Assembly: GCF_004331685.1 (NCBI RefSeq)
Contig: NZ_SJSM01000002.1
Span: forward strand, 248,001 to 312,000
DNA: 64,000 nt
DNA from: Pedobacter hiemivivus
Lineage (GTDB): Bacteria; Bacteroidota; Bacteroidia; Sphingobacteriales; Sphingobacteriaceae
Direction: 5' to 3'
Shown here: piece after piece, positions 57,143 to 64,000 of the stretch
How the letters are laid out: every line of letters begins with the position of its first letter
Position numbering within the stretch: the first letter of the stretch is position 1
Made by a program: the position numbers and the translations under genes
The notes under the pieces: generated by a model
What the model was told of the DNA's origin: nothing
What the model saw: only the letters and a program-made list of their open reading frames with translations
The model's database searches: none

Positions 57143-58756
57143 TTATAGCCAATCAGTTAATGTTAAGCTTATTTTAGTGCCCTTAGTGGTGGATTGTATA
57201 GCTAAAGTAAAGCGGTTTTCTTTATAAATACTATTTAACAGCGCTATTCTATTGTTACTTAATAGAAGACCTAAACCATTATTGGTTTTTTCTGTGTCAA
57301 ATCCATTTCCATTATCGGCAACAGTTAACACCAAATCATTGGCATGCTTAATAAATGTAATCATAATTTTTCCATCGGTACCCTTTTGCGATATGCCATG
57401 CTTCACCGCATTTTCTACAAAAGGTTGTAGCAGCATACTTGGTATTTCTATGTTATCTAAGCCTAAGTTTTCGGAGTGATTAATTTCGTACTTAAAGCCG
57501 AACCGTAATTGCTCCATTTGTAGGTAATCGTCTAATAAAGTTTTTTCTTGTGACAAACTAATCAGTTCTTTATCATCAAGTACGTTACGAGTTAATCGAG
57601 CAAATTTGGAAAGGTATTTATTGGCATTGTCTATCTCGTTTTTGTTCATTAAATTTTGAATGCCAGAGAGTGCATTAAACAGAAAATGAGGGTTTAATTG
57701 GGAACGAATTGAGTTAAGTTGAAGCTTCGCCATGTTTTTTTGCTGCTCTTTTTCTGCCAGCTTTTTTTTGTTTCTTTTTTTTGTGAAGTAAAGGATAACA
57801 AGAAAGGCCAATCCAATAGCAAATGCTACAATAAACGCATATATAAAAAGTTCTTTTTTGGTGTAGTTTTCTTCATCTACAGTTATAGAAAGCGTATGTC
57901 TGGTGATATATTTTTCTATATCTTTTGCTGAGATATCGCAATCCATGCATCCAGTCCATTTAATCAAAGGCTGTATCATAATTTCATAACTCCCCGATTT
58001 TTTGAAAACGTTTTTGTCGATTTTCACATAAGGTAAAAACTCATGCTCTTCAATTAAGCCACCGTATTCCCAGGCAGTTGATTCGAAAATTATTTTATTT
58101 GTTTGCTTGTCTTTTATTGAGGTGTGGTAGAGATAATCAATATCTGATCTGTCTTTTACAATGGTTAGTTCTTCGTCTTTTTTAGTGAAAGTAAGGTTTG
58201 TTCTTTCTTTTGGGTCGGTGATCCAATTGTAGTCAACGCCTTTGTCAGTTGCGAAACGCTTTGAAAAACCTTTGATCTTTGCTCTTGGAATAGGCTTGCC
58301 GTAGAAAACGGCTTTGTCAATATCAAGAGGTTTTTCGATGCTGTAGATTAATGTGGTAATCGTCTTGCCTTTTATAGGGAAAATACCAAGTGTGGTAGAG
58401 CGGAATATTTCTTCATCCCCCCTGTCGACATCCTTCAGTTGCGCTATGTTAATCGATTTGTTTACTACTATTGGTTTATTATCAGCCAAAATTGTATACC
58501 GATAGTGCTGTATATTTATATCCTTTCTAAAATAAATTTGGATACTTACATTGTTGACTTCAGGTAAATAACTAAAAGATGTGCGGGGCTGATTGGGGAA
58601 CATATTTGCATAAAAGACATTTTTGGCTGAACTATCTACACACATAAGGAGTTTTCCTCCACCAGGATATGTACGAGAAAAGTTGATGCCTTTTTGTGCA
58701 TTTACTGTAGATAGCGCAATAAAGAAGCTGAGAAATATAAAGATGATTTTTTTCAT
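57143..58756 (-). CDS. LytS/YehU-type sensor histidine kinase
   Basis: I chose the ATG at 58756 (MKKIIFIFLSFFIALSTVNA), which gives a clean signal peptide and 537 residues; longer in-frame starts run into the copied segment at 58929 and are rejected. A periplasmic sensor of about 280 residues, unrecognised, is followed by a membrane helix (about 302-324), a basic coiled linker and a His_kinase domain with QLNPHFLFNALSGIQ (His 357), then an ATPase domain with LLQPFVENAVKHGI and ADNGNGF. It should phosphorylate the LytTR regulator encoded next. Confidence 0.9.
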   Translation of the reverse strand: MKKIIFIFLSFFIALSTVNAQKGINFSRTYPGGGKLLMCVDSSAKNVFYANMFPNQPRTSFSYLPEVNNVSIQIYFRKDINIQHYRYTILADNKPIVVNKSINIAQLKDVDRGDEEIFRSTTLGIFPIKGKTITTLIYSIEKPLDIDKAVFYGKPIPRAKIKGFSKRFATDKGVDYNWITDPKERTNLTFTKKDEELTIVKDRSDIDYLYHTSIKDKQTNKIIFESTAWEYGGLIEEHEFLPYVKIDKNVFKKSGSYEIMIQPLIKWTGCMDCDISAKDIEKYITRHTLSITVDEENYTKKELFIYAFIVAFAIGLAFLVILYFTKKRNKKKLAEKEQQKNMAKLQLNSIRSQLNPHFLFNALSGIQNLMNKNEIDNANKYLSKFARLTRNVLDDKELISLSQEKTLLDDYLQMEQLRFGFKYEINHSENLGLDNIEIPSMLLQPFVENAVKHGISQKGTDGKIMITFIKHANDLVLTVADNGNGFDTEKTNNGLGLLLSNNRIALLNSIYKENRFTLAIQSTTKGTKISLTLTDWL

Positions 58757-58928
58757 AATGCTAAGTTTAATTTTCATCAAACTTGTAGCAATAATAGCGA
58801 AACTAAAACCATAAAACAGGAAGGGCCGTGTTTGAAATAGTAGATGTGTTGTTTTATGCAGTATTTGAATATAAAACTTTCCCGCCTGCTCATAAACTTT
58901 GCGATGCCAACCTTCGAGAATATTGTTG

Positions 58929-59266
58929 TTTCTGGTATTAATAGGTGCCCCCATAAGTCAAGGGGAAAAGAAGGATCTGGTACTATCCTCTAAATTTTCG
59001 ACAGGTGGAAATACCCTTTTAACAACAGGAAATAGCAGAAAAAACATTAAAACCTCCATCGAAGGGAGTTCGAAGCGCATTGCAGCTGTATACCATGACA
59101 TTGGAATTTGGACGGATCGGACCATCGATTATTTAGACCCATCTATTGTGCAGGCAAATAACTATCTCAGGGAAATTGGAAAAGCAGAATGGATAGAGGA
59201 AATTGAATGGATGTGTCGTTGGGAGTCTTAACTTTTGAAGGTGATAAAAAAAAGATCGCAGAAATT
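58929..59266 (+). pseudogene. Mosaic pseudogene built from pieces of the reductase and HD-domain genes
   Basis: 58929-58958 matches 48835-48864 upstream of the reductase (3 mismatches). 58958 to about 59077 matches reductase gene bases 49213 to about 49335 with scattered mismatches and a one-base deletion. 59078-59206 matches HD-gene bases 55973-56101, and 59207-59266 continues with 56187-56246, skipping 85 bases. The pieces keep the order and strand of the originals. An open frame (58899-59231) crosses the joints but has no intact domain. It abuts the stop of the DeoR gene at 59272. Confidence 0.85.
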
Positions 59267-59271
59267 GGTAG

Positions 59272-60021
59272 CTAAAGCAGTTTTAAGTTATCATTCCTGT
59301 AATTGGCTAGTAAAGGGCTGTCGGGAGACAATTCAGTAATCAGATAATTGATGTGGTTGGGATCGCAGATTCTTATCCTTTGCGCGGTATTCAATTTCTC
59401 AGAAATACTCAGTACTGCAGTTTTTTTCGAAGATCGAATGATTGCTTTTTTCACCTGGACGATATCCCAATCCATATCCGTAAGACCTTCTTCAGAAGAA
59501 AAGGCATTTGCGCCTAAAAGACACAGATCTACTTTAATGTCCACCAACTGATTGATCACACTTGCGCCAACATGCAGGTTCGCATTTTTGTTGAGTTTGC
59601 CTCCAATAGTAATCACTTCCAGATTACTATGGTCAGACAAAGTAATTGCTACTTGCGGACTTATCGTGAAAAATGTAACCTTAAGGTTTTCAGGAATCAT
59701 TTTTGCCAATTCTAATATGGTTGTTCCACCTTCTGTAAGAATAACCATTTCATTTTTTATAAGCTTAAGCGTCTTTTCTGCAATCTTCTTCTTCTCATTT
59801 AAAGCATAGACTTCATTCTGTGTGTTGAAAGGCGAAACAAATGATTTGCTTGCTGCCCCTCCATGTACTTTTAAAAGCTTACCTGTTTCAGCAAGTTCTT
59901 TTAAATCGCGTCTTACCGTATCATCAGAAATGTTTAATAAGGTACTTAAATCAGCTGATAAAACCTTGTTATGAAGGTTTATTTCTCTCATTATCAGTTT
60001 GTGTCTTTCTTCTTTACGCAT
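59272..60021 (-). CDS. DeoR/GlpR family transcriptional regulator
   Basis: The 249-residue protein has an N-terminal helix-turn-helix (LSADLSTLLNISDDTVRRDL, about 17-36), the family motif KVHGGA, and a C-terminal sugar-phosphate-sensing domain of the DeoR type (EMVILTEGGTTILELAKMI, VDLCLLGANAFSSEEGLTDM). Members usually repress sugar-use genes until a phosphorylated sugar binds. It is divergent from the SusC gene at 60442, so it probably controls that locus, taking the place of the sigma/FecR pair found in the others. Confidence 0.9.
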   Translation of the reverse strand: MRKEERHKLIMREINLHNKVLSADLSTLLNISDDTVRRDLKELAETGKLLKVHGGAASKSFVSPFNTQNEVYALNEKKKIAEKTLKLIKNEMVILTEGGTTILELAKMIPENLKVTFFTISPQVAITLSDHSNLEVITIGGKLNKNANLHVGASVINQLVDIKVDLCLLGANAFSSEEGLTDMDWDIVQVKKAIIRSSKKTAVLSISEKLNTAQRIRICDPNHINYLITELSPDSPLLANYRNDNLKLL

Positions 60022-60067
60022 GCTTTTGAGTCGTTATGTAAAAATAGTAAATCTCTCAAAGTTGAGA

Positions 60068-60415
60068 TTTTTTTGCGGTTTGATGATTTATTTTGAATGA
60101 CTAAATGCAGTAAATTTAGCTTGTTTCCGCATATTTCATACTATTTAATTAAATAAAGTTATAAAGGTGCATTTTTTATGCGGTTTTGTGGTCTGTGCTT
60201 TTGTAGGCAGTTTTAATGCCGGTTTGCCAGGAATTCCTTGTTTCAAAGCTTCAATAGGCTGTATTTTTAGATAAATACATTTTTTTTAAAAAAAATTTGC
60301 ATGCTATTATATTGCGGTTATATTTGTATTATAAAACGCATAAAAAGCGCAAATAGGTGTTTTTGCAGTGAAGATTGGGTTTGAGAGGTTGTTTTGCTGC
60401 TTATTTGCGTTTTTG
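60068..60415. promoter_or_regulatory. Set of TTGCG/ATGCG motifs, candidate DeoR operators
   Basis: The 420-base divergent gap 60022-60441 has related motifs: TTTTTTTGCGGTTTG (60068-60082), TTTTTATGCGGTTTTGTGG (60173-60191), an inverted pair in ATAAAACGCATAAAAAGCGC (60331-60350, continuing AAATAGG) and TTATTTGCGTTTTTG (60401-60415). The shared core is (T)TGCG or ATGCG followed by T3-5. Two lie just downstream of the predicted promoter, where a repressor would block it. Spread sites could allow DNA looping by one regulator. Confidence 0.5.
60296..60326 (+). promoter_or_regulatory. Promoter of the DeoR-linked susC
   Basis: TTTG (60296-60299) and TATATTTG (60319-60326) are 19 bases apart and match the Bacteroidota -33/-7 elements closely, the best promoter in the window. 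The leader to the susC ATG is about 110 bases and carries candidate operators. Confidence 0.65.
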
Positions 60416-60441
60416 TTTGCTAAACTAATCAACCAAACCAT

Positions 60442-63400
60442 ATGTATAAAATTCTACAATTTATGTTTTTGCTGTTATTTATAACAGAAGCGAAAGCCAA
60501 GGATCTTTTTATTTACTCGGATGTAGAGAAAGGGTCAGCAAAAGAGTACACGTCTGAAGTTGTTTTTTTTCAGGAGGTAGATCAGGGGGTTGTAAAAGGC
60601 AAGGTAGTGGATGAAGAGAATATTCCCATGCCTGGTGTTTCGGTAAAGATTAAGGGGACTAATATAGTTGTGGTTACTGGCGCGAATGGCGGATTTTCTT
60701 TGCAAATCAGGACTGAAAAGGATTCTATTCAGTTTTCCTTTATTGGCTACAGGTCACAGACCATTAGTGCTAATGTTAAAAAAAACATAACAATTCGACT
60801 TCTTCCTGATGGTAATAAAGATTTAGACGAGGTAGCTGTTATTGGTTATGGTACGCAAAAGAAGGTTTCAGTTACAGCTTCGCTGTCTACAATTTCAGTT
60901 AAGGAACTAGAGCGGGTTTCCACGCCTTCTTTAACCAATGCTATTGCAGGTAAGCTACCTGGAATTATTACCAGGCAGGCAAGTGGAGAGCCCGGTGGAG
61001 ATGCCGCGCAAGTATATATAAGAGGCTTGTCTACTTTTGGAAGTAATGGCCCTTTGGTGCTTATTGATGGGGTTGAGCGGGATATGAATGTGATCAACGC
61101 ACAGGAAATTGAAAGCTTCACCATTTTAAAGGATGCTTCTGCAACAGCAATCTATGGCGTACGTGGGGCCAATGGTGTCATACTTATAAATACTAAACGG
61201 GGTGAGCTTGGAAAACCGACCGTTACCTATAGATCCGAAGCAGCTACTTTGAAAGCGCTGCGTCTTCCTGAATATATCAACGGCGGACAATATGCATCCT
61301 TAATGAATGAAGCATTATTATATGCAAATCAGTCGCCAGTGTGGAGTGAGGAAGAAATAAAAAAATTCTATGACGGTTCTGATCCATATCTATACCCAAA
61401 TTCTGACTGGACCAATGCTGTTTTAAAGCAAAATACCTGGCAGACCATTAATAATCTTAGCGTAACCGGTGGTACGGAAATCATTAAATATTATACAAAC
61501 GTAGGTTTTACCCTACAGGATGGGCTGTATAAACAGGATCCTACAAATAAATTTAACACCAATGCGAATATCAAACGTTACAATTTCAGAAGCAACGTAG
61601 ATCTTAATCTGTCTAAAAGTTTGACCATGCAGCTGAGCCTGGGTGGAATTATTCAGAACGGCAATTATCCGGGTTTTCGTGCGGGAGATATATTTCAGTC
61701 ATTAAAAGTGATTTCACCAATTGCTTTTCCGGTAACCAATCCGGATGGAACTCCCGGTGGCGACCGGACCTATCTTGGATGGAACCCATGGGGAAGGTCA
61801 ACCCAATCAGGATATTTAACCCAGGACAGAAGTACCTTGCAAGGTACATTCGGTGTCAACTGGGACATGTCTTCTTTCACCACCAAGGGATTGTCACTAA
61901 GAGGCTTGTTCTCGTATGACCGTGTAGCACAAACTGATAATGGAAGGGCTAAAGAATTTGCAGTTAAAAGGTATCTGGGAAAAGACCCAATAACGGGTGA
62001 GGATATATACAGCGCTAATTATAGAGAGGAAAAACCTCTGGCTTATTCATTTTCAAATGCGGCCGACCGGGCGATATACAATGAACTGCAATTGAATTAC
62101 AACCGAAGTTTTGGACGGCATGATGTTACTTCCATGTTATTATTTAACCAGCGCGACTACGTAAGCCTTACAGCAAGCTCCTCTATCCTGAATATTCCCT
62201 ACCGTAGGCAGGGATTGGCCGGACGTACTACTTATGGCTTTGACAATCGCTACTTTGCTGAAATTAATTTTGGCTACAACGGTTCTGAGAATTTTCCGGC
62301 GGGAAAAAGATATGGTTTCTTCCCTTCCTTTTCTGCAGGCTGGGTGGTGTCTAATGAACATTTCTGGAAAGTACCCGCAATTTCAACTTTAAAATTCAGG
62401 GGATCTCACGGAAGAGTAGGTAATGACCAGATCGGACAGCGGTTTTTATTTCTGAGTACCATTAAAACACAGGGTCAGTCTTACGGTTTTGGCCCCGGAC
62501 AAGAAGTATTATCCGGTATGGAGGAAAATGCAATTGGCAATGAGAATGTAACCTGGGAAACGGCACAGAAAACGAACATAGGAATGGATTTAGGCTTGTT
62601 CAAGGATCAGTTGACGCTCCAGGTGGACGTGTTCAGCGAAAAACGTAAAGATATCTTGTTGCAAAGAAAAACTGTTCCTTCAGTAGCCGGGTTTTTCCCA
62701 TGGTCTATCCCTTTTGGCAATCTTGGTAAAGTAAATAATAAAGGGATTGACGCTTTGCTGGAAGTCAAGCATACCACTTCGGGCGGCTTGTTTTACGCCT
62801 TACGGGGCAATTTTACTTTCGCGAAAAATACAGTCATAGAAAATGACGAACCCGCCAAGCGATTCCCTTATCTGACTGGAAAGGGGTTACGCCTTGGTCA
62901 GTCCTTCGCATTTATCGCTGATGGGTTCTTTCAAAGCCAAGCTGAAATAGAAACCAGTCCGGAACATACTTTTTCTGAGGTACGTGTTGGCGATGTAAGG
63001 TATAAAGATATAAATGGGGACGGCGTGATTGATTCTTCTGATCAGATCCCCGTAGGTTTTCCTCGCTTGCCCGAAATGTCATTCGGCTTTGGCGGGACCG
63101 TATCCTTTAAAGGTTTCGATGCAAGTGTCTACTTTACCGGGGCTGCCCGTACCAGTGTTTTCTTAACAGGTTTTTCAATGTGGCCGTTTTACGAAGGTAA
63201 GGGAGTTAACAATGTGCTGACAGAATATTATGATAACAGGTGGACACCATCGAACCCAAATGCACGATACCCGGCTATAGACGTAGGTAACAATCCTAAT
63301 AATTACGTGAATTCGACACTATGGATGCGGAAAGGAGATTATTTGAGGTTAAGAAATGCCGAAATCGGATATACCCTGCCAAAAAAATTGACTAACAGAA

Positions 63401-63552
63401 TAGGTATTGATAATCTCCGGGTTTTCGTAAACGGCGTGAATCTTATTACCTGGGACTACATCAAAATCATAGATCCTGAATCTAATGACGGTACAGGCGG
63501 TTATCCTTTACAGCGCTCACTGAACGTAGGTTTACAGATAGATTTTAAATAA
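60442..63552 (+). CDS. SusC/RagA TonB-dependent receptor without STN domain (locus F)
   Basis: The 1036-residue protein has a signal peptide (FITEAKA), a short linker, a carboxypeptidase-regulatory-like domain (about 52-125; VVKGKVVDEENIPMPGVSVK), a plug (LVLIDGVERDMNVINAQEIE, FTILKDASATAIYGVRGANG) and a barrel. No STN domain is seen, consistent with the absence of a sigma/FecR pair. It belongs to the same plug type (DG(I/V)ER) as the two SusC proteins of locus B. Its SusD follows after 8 bases. Confidence 0.92.
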   Translation: MYKILQFMFLLLFITEAKAKDLFIYSDVEKGSAKEYTSEVVFFQEVDQGVVKGKVVDEENIPMPGVSVKIKGTNIVVVTGANGGFSLQIRTEKDSIQFSFIGYRSQTISANVKKNITIRLLPDGNKDLDEVAVIGYGTQKKVSVTASLSTISVKELERVSTPSLTNAIAGKLPGIITRQASGEPGGDAAQVYIRGLSTFGSNGPLVLIDGVERDMNVINAQEIESFTILKDASATAIYGVRGANGVILINTKRGELGKPTVTYRSEAATLKALRLPEYINGGQYASLMNEALLYANQSPVWSEEEIKKFYDGSDPYLYPNSDWTNAVLKQNTWQTINNLSVTGGTEIIKYYTNVGFTLQDGLYKQDPTNKFNTNANIKRYNFRSNVDLNLSKSLTMQLSLGGIIQNGNYPGFRAGDIFQSLKVISPIAFPVTNPDGTPGGDRTYLGWNPWGRSTQSGYLTQDRSTLQGTFGVNWDMSSFTTKGLSLRGLFSYDRVAQTDNGRAKEFAVKRYLGKDPITGEDIYSANYREEKPLAYSFSNAADRAIYNELQLNYNRSFGRHDVTSMLLFNQRDYVSLTASSSILNIPYRRQGLAGRTTYGFDNRYFAEINFGYNGSENFPAGKRYGFFPSFSAGWVVSNEHFWKVPAISTLKFRGSHGRVGNDQIGQRFLFLSTIKTQGQSYGFGPGQEVLSGMEENAIGNENVTWETAQKTNIGMDLGLFKDQLTLQVDVFSEKRKDILLQRKTVPSVAGFFPWSIPFGNLGKVNNKGIDALLEVKHTTSGGLFYALRGNFTFAKNTVIENDEPAKRFPYLTGKGLRLGQSFAFIADGFFQSQAEIETSPEHTFSEVRVGDVRYKDINGDGVIDSSDQIPVGFPRLPEMSFGFGGTVSFKGFDASVYFTGAARTSVFLTGFSMWPFYEGKGVNNVLTEYYDNRWTPSNPNARYPAIDVGNNPNNYVNSTLWMRKGDYLRLRNAEIGYTLPKKLTNRIGIDNLRVFVNGVNLITWDYIKIIDPESNDGTGGYPLQRSLNVGLQIDFK

Positions 63553-63560
63553 TACTGAAC

Positions 63561-64000
63561 ATGAAAAAATTACAATATATCATCTGCAGCATATTGATCA
63601 TGCAGTTATTTCTTATTTCTGCATGCCGAAAAGATTTCCTGGATAAAAGTCCGGATGAAGACATCACCATAGAAGAAGCATTTAAACAGCGTAAGTACGC
63701 CGAGGCATTTTTGGTGGATATTTATGCAGGGCTTCCTAATGAGATCTATTTTACGGATATGGTTGATGTAAACCCTTTTATAGTCGCTTCAGATGAAATG
63801 AACATTCCATGGCCCGAGAAATTTCCTAAGCTGATGAACAAGGGGGCCTGGAACTCTTTTAATGTAGCAGGACAGATCTACAAAAATATGTACGAAGGAA
63901 TTAGAAAAGCAAATATTTTTTTAGAACATATCCATATTACACCCTTGTCTGCAGAATTTACACAGACCACAAAAGACCGCTGGATTGGTGAAGCTACCTT
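63561..64000 (+). CDS. SusD/RagB family lipoprotein, 3' end beyond the window (locus F)
   Basis: The first 146 residues are visible. A lipoprotein signal peptide (MQLFLISAC, Cys 22) is followed by RKDFLDKSPDEDITIEEAFK and YAEAFLVDIYAGLPNE, a typical SusD N-terminus, and then YEGIRKANIFLEHI. It is the partner of the SusC ending 8 bases before it. Genes further downstream, which might reveal the substrate, are outside the window. Confidence 0.9.
   Translation, partial: MKKLQYIICSILIMQLFLISACRKDFLDKSPDEDITIEEAFKQRKYAEAFLVDIYAGLPNEIYFTDMVDVNPFIVASDEMNIPWPEKFPKLMNKGAWNSFNVAGQIYKNMYEGIRKANIFLEHIHITPLSAEFTQTTKDRWIGEAT

Noticed and set aside
58757..58954. Long N-terminal extension of the histidine kinase
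   Set aside because: It would precede a clean signal peptide at 58756 and would be encoded in part by the copied segment of the mosaic pseudogene.

Overview
The window looks like a chromosome segment of a Bacteroidota bacterium, most likely a member of the Sphingobacteriaceae (Pedobacter-like). Six SusC/SusD outer-membrane uptake pairs fill it. Four of the loci begin with an ECF sigma factor and a FecR-type anti-sigma factor. Several promoters match the Bacteroidota form (TTG or TTTG, about 20 bases, then TAnnTTTG), and SusC and TlpA-like proteins are of the usual Bacteroidota types. No rRNA, tRNA, CRISPR array or intact transposase was seen. No glycoside hydrolase, polysaccharide lyase or peptidase was recognised beside the SusCD genes, so the substrates cannot be read from the sequence.

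Layout. 1-2640: the end of an unknown gene, an FRG-domain gene, then about 1.1 kb of gene debris with inverted repeats. 2641-12462 (locus A): sigma, FecR, a frameshifted SusC, SusD and two TlpA-like thioredoxin-fold proteins. 12708-13187: a small membrane protein. 13379-26440 (locus B): sigma, FecR, SusC, SusD, a second SusC/SusD pair and a calcineurin-like phosphoesterase. 26388-27275: a convergent DUF6266 gene. 27661-37505 (locus C): sigma, FecR, SusC, SusD, TlpA-like protein and a repeat-bearing protein of unknown function. 37602-47923 (locus D): sigma, then an ABC ATPase and a GldF-GldG-like fusion placed between sigma and FecR, then FecR, SusC and SusD. 48012-59266: an accessory block with two alpha/beta hydrolases, an aldo/keto reductase, an OsmC-type protein, a sigma-54-type activator with four GAF domains, an AraC regulator, an HD protein, a LytTR regulator with its histidine kinase, and a mosaic pseudogene. 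59272-64000 (locus F): a DeoR regulator divergent from SusC and a SusD cut by the window end.

How it works together. In each sigma/FecR locus the expected scheme is that the SusC receptor, through its N-terminal STN domain, signals substrate binding to the membrane-bound FecR, which releases the sigma factor to drive the locus. Locus F has no sigma/FecR pair; its SusC lacks an obvious STN domain and a DeoR repressor takes the control position. The 48-52 kb block looks like a stress or small-molecule response in which two genes carry near-identical promoter regions.

The most unusual observations are: the ABC transporter genes inside a sigma-FecR unit with a repeated promoter-like motif at both junctions; two palindromic repeats inserted in frame in fecR; an exact 11-bp periodic repeat array; a pseudogene stitched from pieces of two nearby genes; a family of TTGCG/ATGCG motifs in front of the DeoR-linked susC; and hydrophobic C-terminal tails on all four sigma factors.
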